DNA from: Capnocytophaga haemolytica
GTDB taxonomy: Bacteria > Bacteroidota > Bacteroidia > Flavobacteriales > Flavobacteriaceae
DNA length: 64,000 nt
NCBI RefSeq assembly: GCF_001553545.1
Contig: NZ_CP014227.1
Location: 649,501 to 713,500 of the forward strand
Reading direction: 5' to 3'
The translations under genes were made by a program, and so were the position numbers. Position 1 is the first letter of the stretch, and each line of letters begins with the position of its first letter. Positions 35,172 through 42,843 of the stretch are shown piece after piece. The notes below the pieces were generated by a model. It had not been told where the DNA came from. It saw only the letters and a program-made list of their open reading frames with translations, and made no database searches.

Positions 35172-37280
35172 ATGGCTTATTTAAAGTTTAAAAAAGACGA
35201 ATTGATTGATTTAGAGGACTCACTTGATAAAGAGTTCTTAGGGACAAACCGAGGCGGCGGCTACTGCTCATCAACCTTGGTGTTTTGCAATACGCGCAAA
35301 TATCACGGGCTACTCATAGTGCCTATGGAGCACCTAAAGGGGCGCAACTATGTGCTGCTTTCCTCGCTGGACGAGACCATCGTGCAACACGGTCGCGACT
35401 TCAATTTTGGGGTACACCAATACCCTGATGTGTATGAGCCGCGCGGACACAAATACATCGTAGACGTAGCTTATGAAAAGGCCTTTGCGGTTACCTACCA
35501 AGTGGGGGGCGTACTGCTAAAGAAGGAGCTGCTGATGGTGCACAACGCGCCTCAGGTGCTCATTCGCTACACGCTGCTCGAGGCACATTCCGAAACGCAC
35601 TTGCAGCTAAAGCCTGTGGTAGCTTTTCGCGATATACACTCGCTCTGCAAGAAGAACGACCTTGCCAACGCTGATACCACCGCTATAGACGGCGGCGTGA
35701 AGGTGAAGCCTTACCCCGACTTCCCCTTCCTGCACCTGCAATTGAGCAGGCCAGCGGACTTTGTGTCCCTACCCTATTGGAATGAGAACGTCATCTACAA
35801 GAAAGAGCGCGAACGCGGCTATGACTACACCGAGGACTTGCTCGGCATTGGCTACTTTGAGATTACTCTCAAAAAGGGCGAAAGTGTGGTGTTCTCAGCC
35901 TCCACAGAAGAGGTAGAGAGCAAAGCCCTTGCTAAAGGCTTTGAAAAGCAGCTCAAAGAGCGCAAAGAGCGCAATTCCTTTGAAGAATGCTTGCAATACA
36001 CCGCAGGGCAGTTCCTCATCAACAAGGCAGGCGAAACGCGTATCAAGGCGGGCTACCATTGGTTTGATAGTTACACCCGCGAGACCTTCATCGCACTGCC
36101 TGGGGTAGCCCTCTCGGGCAATACGCCTAAGCTCTTTGAGGAGGTGCTCACCTCTGCCCAAAAGTACTTTTACAACGGCTTCTTTGGCAAGACCATCAGC
36201 ACGCACGTAGACGAGATTAAGGTAGACGCCGACACCGCTTTGTGGTACTTCTGGACTTTGCAGCAGTATGAAAAGCTGGGTGGCAAGACTAAAAAGCAAC
36301 TCTGGAAGACATATGGCGACACCCTCAAGCGCATCTTAGAGGTGTACCGCAACCGCGAGAACCCTTACATCCGTATGGAGGACAATGGCTTAGTGTGGAG
36401 TGAGGACTACACGCGTTCGCTCACTTGGGTAGATGCCGACACAGGTAGCGGTACACTCGTGCCCCGCAATGGCTTTGTAGTAGAGGTGAACGCCTTATGG
36501 TACAATGCCGTTTGCTATGCCTTGGCGATGGCTGAGGAAGCTAAGGATAAGGAGTTTATCGCCCAGTGGAAGGACGCACCCGAGTATATAGCACAGAACT
36601 TCATCACCACCTTCTGGCTTGAGGATAAGAAGTACTTGGCTGACTTTGCTAACTACACCAATCAGAATGCTGATGTGCGCCCTAACCAGCTGATAGCTTG
36701 CGCACTTGATTACTCACCACTGAGCGATAAGTCGAAGAAGAAAGTGCTGGATATCATCACTCAAGAGCTACTGACACCGAAAGGCTTGCGCAGTCTCTCC
36801 CCTAAGAACAGGCTTTACGAGGCAGTGAGTGTGGGCAACGTGTTCGACCGTGACAGGGCTACCTTCAACGGCGCGGTGCACCCTTGGTTTATAGGCTTCT
36901 ATATTGAGACCAACCTGAAGGTGTACGGTGCAGGCTATTTGCCAGAAGCAGAGGCTATCCTCGCTGAGTTTGAAGAAGAGCTGCAACAACACGGCGTAGG
37001 CTGCATCTCTGCGATATACGATGGCAACCCACCATTCAGATCACGCGGCTGCATCTCAAAGGCAAAGAACGTAGGGGAGCTGCTGAGGGCGAAGAGAATA
37101 GTTGAAGAGAGTAAAGGAGAAAAAGAGGAAAGCAATGAGAAAGCAACTTCAAGTAGTAAGAAACAAGTAGCGAGTAGTGAGAAGAAGACTACAGCTAAGA
37201 AGAAGGCGAGTAGTGAGAAATCAGTAACAAGTAGCAAGAAGGCGACTTCAAGTAGCAAGAAGAAGTCAGCAAGTAAATAG
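35172..37280 (+). CDS. Glycogen debranching enzyme (amylo-alpha-1,6-glucosidase) with Ser/Lys tail
   Basis: 702 residues from the ATG at 35172 (MAYLKFKKDELIDLED); a longer frame from 35085 would translate the heptad array. The N-terminal domain has FLGTNRGGGYCSSTLVFCNTR, and the C-terminal (alpha/alpha)6 domain includes LVWSEDYTRSLTWVDAD and GAVHPWFIGFY, matching the bacterial GDE family that removes alpha-1,6 branches. The final 45 residues are a Ser/Lys-rich low-complexity tail with a 7-residue rhythm, encoded by heptad-like DNA (37143-37280), and are unlikely to be part of the catalytic fold. It lies between branching enzyme and synthase in the glycogen cluster. Confidence 0.9.
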   Translation: MAYLKFKKDELIDLEDSLDKEFLGTNRGGGYCSSTLVFCNTRKYHGLLIVPMEHLKGRNYVLLSSLDETIVQHGRDFNFGVHQYPDVYEPRGHKYIVDVAYEKAFAVTYQVGGVLLKKELLMVHNAPQVLIRYTLLEAHSETHLQLKPVVAFRDIHSLCKKNDLANADTTAIDGGVKVKPYPDFPFLHLQLSRPADFVSLPYWNENVIYKKERERGYDYTEDLLGIGYFEITLKKGESVVFSASTEEVESKALAKGFEKQLKERKERNSFEECLQYTAGQFLINKAGETRIKAGYHWFDSYTRETFIALPGVALSGNTPKLFEEVLTSAQKYFYNGFFGKTISTHVDEIKVDADTALWYFWTLQQYEKLGGKTKKQLWKTYGDTLKRILEVYRNRENPYIRMEDNGLVWSEDYTRSLTWVDADTGSGTLVPRNGFVVEVNALWYNAVCYALAMAEEAKDKEFIAQWKDAPEYIAQNFITTFWLEDKKYLADFANYTNQNADVRPNQLIACALDYSPLSDKSKKKVLDIITQELLTPKGLRSLSPKNRLYEAVSVGNVFDRDRATFNGAVHPWFIGFYIETNLKVYGAGYLPEAEAILAEFEEELQQHGVGCISAIYDGNPPFRSRGCISKAKNVGELLRAKRIVEESKGEKEESNEKATSSSKKQVASSEKKTTAKKKASSEKSVTSSKKATSSSKKKSASK
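37143..37280. repeat. Heptad-like array inside the debranching-enzyme gene
   Basis: About 19 units near CAAGTAG/CAAGAAG with a 7-bp period and one 1-nt phase shift, encoding the Ser/Lys tail and ending in the stop codon. Confidence 0.65.
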
Positions 37281-37287
37281 TCGCTTT

Positions 37288-37329
37288 CTCATACCTCATA
37301 CCTCAAACCCCACACCTCAAACCTTAAAT
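37288..37329. repeat. Heptad array, pyrimidine type
   Basis: Six exact units, CTCATAC twice, CTCAAAC twice, CCCACAC and CTTAAAT, ending 3 bp before the next ATG. Confidence 0.75.
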
Positions 37330-37332
37330 CGT

Positions 37333-37686
37333 ATGGATATAGAACAGTTAAGAGAATATTGTTTATCACTTGACAAGGCTACGGAGGATATGCCTTTTGG
37401 CGAGGACTTTCTGGTGTTTCGCATTTATAACAAGATATTTGCACTGACGAACTTAAATAGAGTGCCTGTATCGGTAAGCCTAAAATGCGAACCTGAGCGG
37501 GCTATCGTCCTGCGGGAGGAGTACCCAGAGCATATCGTGCCAGGCTATCACCTCAATAAAAAGCATTGGAACACAGTGCAGATAGAGCACGTACCCGATA
37601 GCTTGATTAAGGAAATGATAAAGCATTCATACAATGAGATACTGAAAGGAGTTCCGAAGAAGCAGCGAGAAGCGCATAATAAATAA
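37333..37686 (+). CDS. MmcQ/YjbR family protein
   Basis: 117 residues of the MmcQ/YjbR (DUF419) family: MDIEQLREYCLSLDKATEDMPFGEDFLVFRI at the start, SLKCEPERAIVLREEYP in the middle and the C-terminal basic tail. The fold is CyaY-like, and some members are linked to DNA binding, but no firm function exists. It is a soluble cytosolic protein sitting inside the glycogen cluster by position only; heptad arrays lie on both sides. Confidence 0.88.
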   Translation: MDIEQLREYCLSLDKATEDMPFGEDFLVFRIYNKIFALTNLNRVPVSVSLKCEPERAIVLREEYPEHIVPGYHLNKKHWNTVQIEHVPDSLIKEMIKHSYNEILKGVPKKQREAHNK

Positions 37687-37756
37687 TTTAGTAAAAGTCG
37701 AAAGAAATAGATAATAGGCACGAGATTTCGGGCTTGAAACTATTAGCCAAGGAGCT

Positions 37757-37798
37757 GATACCTCAAACCTCAAGCCTCAAGCCTCAAAGCTGAATACG
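37757..37798. repeat. Heptad array, pyrimidine type
   Basis: Six exact units such as GATACCT, CAAACCT and CAAGCCT, ending 1 bp before the ATG at 37800. Confidence 0.7.
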
Positions 37799-37799
37799 T

Positions 37800-39089
37800 A
37801 TGAAGAATGTAAAAGTGTTAATGTTTGGATGGGAATTTCCGCCGCATATCAGTGGTGGACTGGGTACCGCCTGCTTGGGTATTGCACAAGGATTGGCAAA
37901 GCACAAAGTAGATGTGCTCTTTGTGATGCCCAAAGCCTCTGGCGATGAAGACAGTAGCGTGGCGAAGATCATCAACGCCAGCGATGTTGAGATGTTGCAA
38001 AACGTTGAGAAGATTGAAGACTTCTGGAAGAATATCAATTTCTTAGAGATAGGTTCTAACCTCGTGCCTTACTTAGACCCTGAGACGTTTGCCCGCGAAC
38101 GCGATGCTTACCTCAAGGCAGGGGAAAATCGTGAACGTATCTCGTACCACAATAAGTTCCAGTTCTCGGGCAAGTATGGTGCCAACCTTATGGAGGAGGT
38201 TTACCGCTATGCCTTAGTGGCAGGCACGGTGGCTAAGCACCACGATTTTGACGTGATACACGCCCACGACTGGCTCACCTATAGCGCGGGGATTATCGCT
38301 AAAAAGATCTCGGGCAAACCGCTGATTGTGCATGTACACGCCACCGAGTACGACCGCGGGGGTGAGTACAACCGCAACACCTTGGTGTACGACATCGAAA
38401 AGCGCGGTATGGAAGAAGCCGACCGTGTGGTAACTGTCAGCAATTGGACGCGAAACATCGTCATAGAGAAGTATGGTATCCCAGCAGAGAAGGTGATCAC
38501 GGTGCACAATGCCGTGGACTTCAAGGCTGAATTGGAAAACAACGAAGAGCGTGGCATAAAGGATAAGATAGTTACTTTCTTGGGTCGCATTACCCTGCAA
38601 AAGGGACCAGAGTACTTTGTAGAGGCGGCTGCCAAGGTGATGAAGCGTTTGCCCAATGTGCGCTTTGTGATGGCGGGCAGTGGCGAAAAGATGAACCCTC
38701 TGGTACGCCGTGTGGCACAACTTGGTATGGGTACGCGCTTTCACTTCACGGGCTTTCTCAGAGGAGGCGATGTGCAGCGTATGTTCCACTACAGCGATGT
38801 GTATGTGATGCCCTCAGTATCTGAGCCCTTTGGTATCTCGCCATTAGAGGCTATGCGCTCTGGGGTGCCTACCATCATCTCTAAGCAGTCGGGTGTGGCG
38901 GAGGTCTTAGATCACGCTATCAAGGTAGACTATTGGGATATCAACGCACTGGCAGACGCTATCTACGGCATCTTGGCTTACCCAACACTTTCCGACTATA
39001 TGTCGCGTGAAGGCTATGACGAGGTCAATCAGCTCAAGTGGGAAAACGCCTCTCTGAAACTTAAACAAATTTATCAATCTCTTATATAA
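37800..39089 (+). CDS. GT4/GlgA-like alpha-glucan synthase
   Basis: A 429-residue GT-B glycosyltransferase. The N-terminus VLMFGWEFPPHISGGLGTAC has the GxGG loop that binds the sugar nucleotide in glycogen/starch synthases, HAHDWLTYSAG matches the starch-synthase motif, and the donor domain reads FLGRITLQKGPEYFVEAA and SVSEPFGISPLEAMRSG. It is between classical GlgA (GT5) and GT4 enzymes; its neighbours (branching, debranching and GH57 genes) point to an alpha-glucan or glycogen chain. The GH57 gene begins 15 bp after its stop. Confidence 0.88.
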   Translation: MKNVKVLMFGWEFPPHISGGLGTACLGIAQGLAKHKVDVLFVMPKASGDEDSSVAKIINASDVEMLQNVEKIEDFWKNINFLEIGSNLVPYLDPETFARERDAYLKAGENRERISYHNKFQFSGKYGANLMEEVYRYALVAGTVAKHHDFDVIHAHDWLTYSAGIIAKKISGKPLIVHVHATEYDRGGEYNRNTLVYDIEKRGMEEADRVVTVSNWTRNIVIEKYGIPAEKVITVHNAVDFKAELENNEERGIKDKIVTFLGRITLQKGPEYFVEAAAKVMKRLPNVRFVMAGSGEKMNPLVRRVAQLGMGTRFHFTGFLRGGDVQRMFHYSDVYVMPSVSEPFGISPLEAMRSGVPTIISKQSGVAEVLDHAIKVDYWDINALADAIYGILAYPTLSDYMSREGYDEVNQLKWENASLKLKQIYQSLI

Positions 39090-39104
39090 TCAATAATCAT
39101 TGCT

Positions 39105-40292
39105 ATGAAAAAATCAGTTTGCATTTACTTTCAAATCCATCACCCCGAACGCTTAAGAAAATATCAGTTCTTCGATATAGGTAAGAAACATAATTATTTT
39201 GACAACTACGCCAACCGCTCTGAGCTGGAAGACTTGGCAGAACACTGCTATCTGCCAGCCAACGCGCTCCTGAAGGAACTCATTGAACAATACAAAGGCA
39301 AATTCAAAGTCGCTTTCTCTATCTCAGGCTCAGCTATCGACCAATTGGAGATGCACGCCCCTGAGGTGATACGCTCGTTCCAAGAATTGGCTAAAAGCGA
39401 CTGTGTGGAGTTCTTGGCTGAAACCTATTCGCACTCGCTAGCATCGCTCTCTGAGGACACTGATGAGTTTGAGCAACAAGTGAAGCGGCATACCGCTACC
39501 ATCAAGAGTCTGTTTGGTAAGAAGCCTGTAACCTTCCGCAATACCTCACTGATCTACTCTGATGAGATTGGGGTGCGCATTGCTAAGTTGGGCTTTAAGA
39601 CGATGCTCACCGATGGGGCTAAGCACGTGCTGGGCTGGAAGAGTCCTAACTTTGTGTATAAGAACCCTATTGATGAGAACCTGAAGCTATTGCTAAAGAA
39701 TGATAAACTCAGTGATGATATTGCCGTGCGCTTCTCTGAACGCAATTGGAATGAATACCCACTGACCTCTGAGAAGTTCGCCAGCTGGGTGGACTCAAGT
39801 TTAGCAGATAGCGAGGTGCTCAACCTCTTTATGAACTACGAGGTAATAGGCTATTACAATCGCGCTGAGAGCGGTATCTTTGAGTTCTTGCGCTACTTCG
39901 TAAAGCAGATAGCTGAGAACGATAGCTACCAATTCCTCTTGCCTAAGGAGGTAGTGAAGAAATACGAGGCTAAGGACGTGCTGCACGTGCCTTATCCTAT
40001 CTCGTGGACAGATGAGGAGCGCGACATCACCTCTTGGCTCGGCAATGAGTTGCAGAAAGAAGCCTTTGAGCAGCTCTTTAAGATACAGCCGCAAGTGAAG
40101 AAGAAAAAAGACGCTGCCCTGAGCGAGGATTATAGCCGCTTGCAAGCCAGCGAGCACTTCTACTTTATGCGCACTAAGCTCTTCTCCAATAAGGACTATC
40201 ATAAGTATCATATCCCTTATGACTCCCCTTATGAGGCGTTTATCAACTATATGAATGTGCTCAGCGACTTTATTGATAGGTTAAATAAGTAA
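39105..40292 (+). CDS. Glycoside hydrolase family 57 protein
   Basis: 395 residues of GH57 type: IYFQIHHPERLRKYQFFD at the start, FSISGSAIDQLE, the probable nucleophile Glu106 in FLAETYSHSL, and FRNTSLIYSDEIG. GH57 contains alpha-amylases, 4-alpha-glucanotransferases and branching enzymes; the short length favours an amylase-like enzyme acting on glycogen or maltodextrin. No signal peptide is present, so it acts in the cytosol with the synthase encoded directly upstream. A strong terminator follows and ends the cluster. Confidence 0.9.
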   Translation: MKKSVCIYFQIHHPERLRKYQFFDIGKKHNYFDNYANRSELEDLAEHCYLPANALLKELIEQYKGKFKVAFSISGSAIDQLEMHAPEVIRSFQELAKSDCVEFLAETYSHSLASLSEDTDEFEQQVKRHTATIKSLFGKKPVTFRNTSLIYSDEIGVRIAKLGFKTMLTDGAKHVLGWKSPNFVYKNPIDENLKLLLKNDKLSDDIAVRFSERNWNEYPLTSEKFASWVDSSLADSEVLNLFMNYEVIGYYNRAESGIFEFLRYFVKQIAENDSYQFLLPKEVVKKYEAKDVLHVPYPISWTDEERDITSWLGNELQKEAFEQLFKIQPQVKKKKDAALSEDYSRLQASEHFYFMRTKLFSNKDYHKYHIPYDSPYEAFINYMNVLSDFIDRLNK

Positions 40293-40310
40293 TCAATAAG
40301 TATTTAAAGC

Positions 40311-40348
40311 AAGGAGGCTATCATAGCGATAGCCTCCTTATTTTTTTT
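40311..40348 (+). terminator. Intrinsic terminator of the glycogen cluster
   Basis: AAGGAGGCTATC (40311-40322) pairs with GATAGCCTCCTT (40328-40339) around a 5-nt loop, followed by eight T. Confidence 0.93.
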
Positions 40349-40357
40349 GTATTACTA

Positions 40358-41146
40358 TTATAAGCTGTCTTTGAGTTGCTCCCAAGTAGAAGGAGCTATA
40401 ATAGGCTGATAGTCTTTCTTCTCAGCATTGATACGTTTGAGGATGTACTCCTTGCGATCCTTGGAAACAGGGTGAGTGCTGAGCCATTCCAAGCCCGAAG
40501 GCACCCCATCGTCTAAAAGACCTAAGAACTCAGCCATTGGCTTTGGGTCGATATGCGCCTTTTCCAAGTAGGCTAAACCTGTAAGGTCAGCCTCTTTCTC
40601 CATCTCACGGCTAAAAGCATTTGAAGAAAGCGTCCTCATAATATCCTTAATCACAGAACCATTTCCTGTAATGGTAAGCAAAGTGCTGATAGCCAGTTCT
40701 CTTGATAATGATTGTATTACGTGGTCTTTCTCAATGTGAGCCAGTTCGTGGGCAATCACCCCGCTGAGTGCCTCTGCATTCTTAGTATCGTCAATAAGCC
40801 CCGTATAGATAACCAACTGTCGATCGGGCAGCGCAAAGGCATTTACCTCGCTGTTCTCAAAGATATAAACGCGTAAGTTGTTGGTTCGTATGTTATTAGC
40901 GTTGCAAATACGCGTCACCAAACTATCTACGCTCTCCTTTACAAAATCATTGGTCACACGCTCATTGTCTCGCTCCATCTCGAGGATCATCATTTCACCG
41001 AGTTCTTTCTCAGCCTTTTTAAGAAGCTCAATCTTCTTATAAGAGCCTAAGTGAAGTGCTGATATCCAGTTGATTTGTTGCAGTAGAAACCAGCTTCCGA
41101 TAAATATTGCGATGAGGATAAACCCTCTTGTAACTACCTTTTCCAT
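40358..41146 (-). CDS. M48-family zinc metalloprotease, membrane-anchored
   Basis: 262 residues. One N-terminal membrane helix (residues 8-30) anchors a periplasmic domain with the zinc motif HELAH at 133-137 (VIAHELAHIEKDH) and a third ligand Glu near 188 (EMEKEADLTGLAY). M48 enzymes such as HtpX and the BepA/LoiP group degrade misfolded membrane or outer-membrane proteins. It is the last gene of a four-gene leftward operon; its ATG overlaps the upstream stop by one base. Confidence 0.92.
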   Translation of the reverse strand: MEKVVTRGFILIAIFIGSWFLLQQINWISALHLGSYKKIELLKKAEKELGEMMILEMERDNERVTNDFVKESVDSLVTRICNANNIRTNNLRVYIFENSEVNAFALPDRQLVIYTGLIDDTKNAEALSGVIAHELAHIEKDHVIQSLSRELAISTLLTITGNGSVIKDIMRTLSSNAFSREMEKEADLTGLAYLEKAHIDPKPMAEFLGLLDDGVPSGLEWLSTHPVSKDRKEYILKRINAEKKDYQPIIAPSTWEQLKDSL

Positions 41147-41577
41147 TAGTTCTTAACCATTAAGTCAGTAATATCGGCATAGAGCCACCACGCAATATGT
41201 CGCCCTTTGCGCACCTCTACCATCGTGTAGACAGTGCCGATGAACTCTATTACGTTGAACACAAAAGCCACAATCAGGTAAGCGATGTACTTATTCGAAA
41301 GCTCATTATTGCCGAAGAGGATGGAAAACGTCCACCAGAAAGTGATGGTATTAACCATAAATACAGCTAGTTGCGACACCATTGCTTGGTGGCAATGCCA
41401 GCGTACGAAGTAGCTCGCTTTGCGATAAGCTAGCAGAAAGAAGAAAGTCGCAGCTACATTGACAATTGGTAGTGGTGCTCCAGCGAGCAGTGCCATCACC
41501 GACATAAGGTAGCTATTGGTTGCACGCTCCTTATCGCCTTCACTCACGCGAGCGTCTAATTGTTTGATTGCTATCAT
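41146..41577 (-). CDS. DUF4870-like small membrane protein
   Basis: 143 residues with four predicted membrane helices (about 25-50, 60-85, 95-118 and a short C-terminal one) and a basic loop. The arrangement YFVRWHCHQAM after the first helix pair resembles the DUF4870/Tic20-like family, whose function is unknown. Overlaps both neighbours (4 bp upstream, 1 bp downstream), so it is translated as part of the operon with the DUF2752, TM2 and M48 genes. Confidence 0.75.
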   Translation of the reverse strand: MIAIKQLDARVSEGDKERATNSYLMSVMALLAGAPLPIVNVAATFFFLLAYRKASYFVRWHCHQAMVSQLAVFMVNTITFWWTFSILFGNNELSNKYIAYLIVAFVFNVIEFIGTVYTMVEVRKGRHIAWWLYADITDLMVKN

Positions 41578-41987
41578 AAACCTTTATAGATATTCCAAGC
41601 CCAGTTGCACAAAAGCAGTGCGATAAGAGGCACGTACACCACTGGGCGTTTGAGTATATTTTCAAAAGCTACATAAGCCCCATAGAAAGTTTTCTTGTGT
41701 TGCACAAAGTCATAAGAAAGCCATAATGGCGCTATAATAAGCCCCACTGCGGCTATGATTCCCAGAGGGTTGCAGTAGAGCGCCTCTGTAAATTTGCCGT
41801 GGAAAAACGCTACCACTGAGCGTGTAGTGCCACAAGTGGTACACGGCACGCCAGTGAGGTTCTTCAAAGGGCATAATGTAAAAGCTACGTCTTGCTTATG
41901 GAGTAAAAACTGGCTCAATAGCCATACCCAACCAGCAAGACATAGCGCAGTTACAAGGCTGTAAAAGCCCTTACGAGTTAAGCACAT
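41574..41987 (-). CDS. DUF2752 membrane protein
   Basis: 137 residues with three membrane helices. The motif CPLKNLTGVPCTTCGTTRS (Cys-rich, Thr-Arg) is the hallmark of DUF2752, a widespread family of unknown role whose members often sit beside TM2-domain genes as here. It overlaps the TM2 gene by 17 bp and the following gene by 4 bp, a sign of translational coupling. Confidence 0.9.
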   Translation of the reverse strand: MCLTRKGFYSLVTALCLAGWVWLLSQFLLHKQDVAFTLCPLKNLTGVPCTTCGTTRSVVAFFHGKFTEALYCNPLGIIAAVGLIIAPLWLSYDFVQHKKTFYGAYVAFENILKRPVVYVPLIALLLCNWAWNIYKGL

Positions 41988-42312
41988 TGGCTAACATCTG
42001 AGCGTTTTTGTCGCGTGTAGCGTCCATAATGAGGAACCAGTCCACAAGAGCCCAAATACCACAACCACCAAAGGTGAGTAGCTTACCAACCCCAATGCCT
42101 GTATCGCCGATATAGAAGCGGTCGATACCTAAATTCCCTGCAAAGATAGAGATAATCAGTGCAGTAGTAGGGTCTTTGTAAGGCATTGCTTGAAGGGTTG
42201 CCCACTTTTCCTCAGGGGCGTCCAGCAGTTGCTGGCGGATTTGAGGCACAATCTCTGGTCTGAAAAACTTGCCATTGGCTACGATAAACATATCCACTTT
42301 TTGTGAATCCAT
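41971..42312 (-). CDS. TM2-domain protein
   Basis: 113 residues: a soluble N-terminal helix-rich part (residues 1-45) and the TM2 domain, two helices joined by a short turn with GNLGIDRFYIGDTGIGVGK and CGIWALVDWFLI. TM2 proteins are common in oral Bacteroidota, often with DUF2752, and lack a defined function. First gene of the leftward operon; a -7-like box (TAATATTG) lies 32 bp upstream. Confidence 0.9.
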   Translation of the reverse strand: MDSQKVDMFIVANGKFFRPEIVPQIRQQLLDAPEEKWATLQAMPYKDPTTALIISIFAGNLGIDRFYIGDTGIGVGKLLTFGGCGIWALVDWFLIMDATRDKNAQMLANVLNS

Positions 42313-42343
42313 ACTAAAAAATATTTGAATTAAAATTAGGCTG

Positions 42344-42351
42344 CAATATTA
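42344..42351 (-). promoter_or_regulatory. Promoter -7-like box of the TM2 operon
   Basis: TAATATTG on the minus strand, about 31 bp before the ATG; one mismatch to the TAnnTTTG consensus. Confidence 0.4.
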
Positions 42352-42515
42352 CGGCTTTTTGAGATACTGTGCAAGAAAAACGGCTGTTTTTTACAAAAAA
42401 ACTTTTACAGTTGAAAAACTCAGGGGGTATCTTGGCTTTTTAGGGGTTATGTTGTTTTTTGTTCATTATGCTATATTGCAGTATTTATTACTGTTGTGTT
42501 AGTTGTTGTGATTTT

Positions 42516-42581
42516 ATAGGTTCATCCTATACTCTTCCTGTACTCATCCTATACTCTTCCTATACTGATCGTGTACTGATC
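42516..42581. repeat. Undecamer array (11-bp period)
   Basis: Five strong units in exact 11-bp phase from 42527 (CTATACTCTTC twice, CTGTACTCATC, CTATACTGATC, GTGTACTGATC), preceded by a weaker one at 42516. It lies in the 531-bp spacer between divergent operons, which has no gene. Confidence 0.85.
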
Positions 42582-42603
42582 GGTCAACCTCTTTATTTTT
42601 CAG

Positions 42604-42637
42604 GGTTCGTTACGTTTCCGTTATTTCTTCGATAAAG
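42604..42637. repeat. Undecamer element with the GGTTCGTTACG core
   Basis: The segment starts GGTTCGTTACG and shares its first 25 bp, with few changes, with elements at 62490 and (inverted) 52820-52862. Confidence 0.65.
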
Positions 42638-42808
42638 ATCTGTTAAAAGTAGGTATTTTTACGAAATAGCAATATTGTAGAAATGTTTTTTATTTAGCTG
42701 TGAAGGGGTATCGCTGGGAATTTAAAAGGAAGAGGGTAGGGGAGGAGTGAGGTTTGTCTTTTTTTGTGATTTTTTACACGAAGGATGGTTATATTCAATC
42801 TAAATAGT

Positions 42809-42816
42809 TATCTTTG
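42809..42816 (+). promoter_or_regulatory. Promoter -7 box of the ankyrin gene
   Basis: TATCTTTG, 27 bp before the ATG at 42844; it rules out the in-frame ATG at 42814, which lies inside the box. Confidence 0.65.
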
Positions 42817-42843
42817 CAGCCGATTTCAATTGTTATAGGTGAG

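Noticed and set aside
37288..37329. Intrinsic terminator after the debranching enzyme
   Set aside because: Only the pyrimidine half of a heptad array is present; it lacks a self-complementary stem and a T-run.
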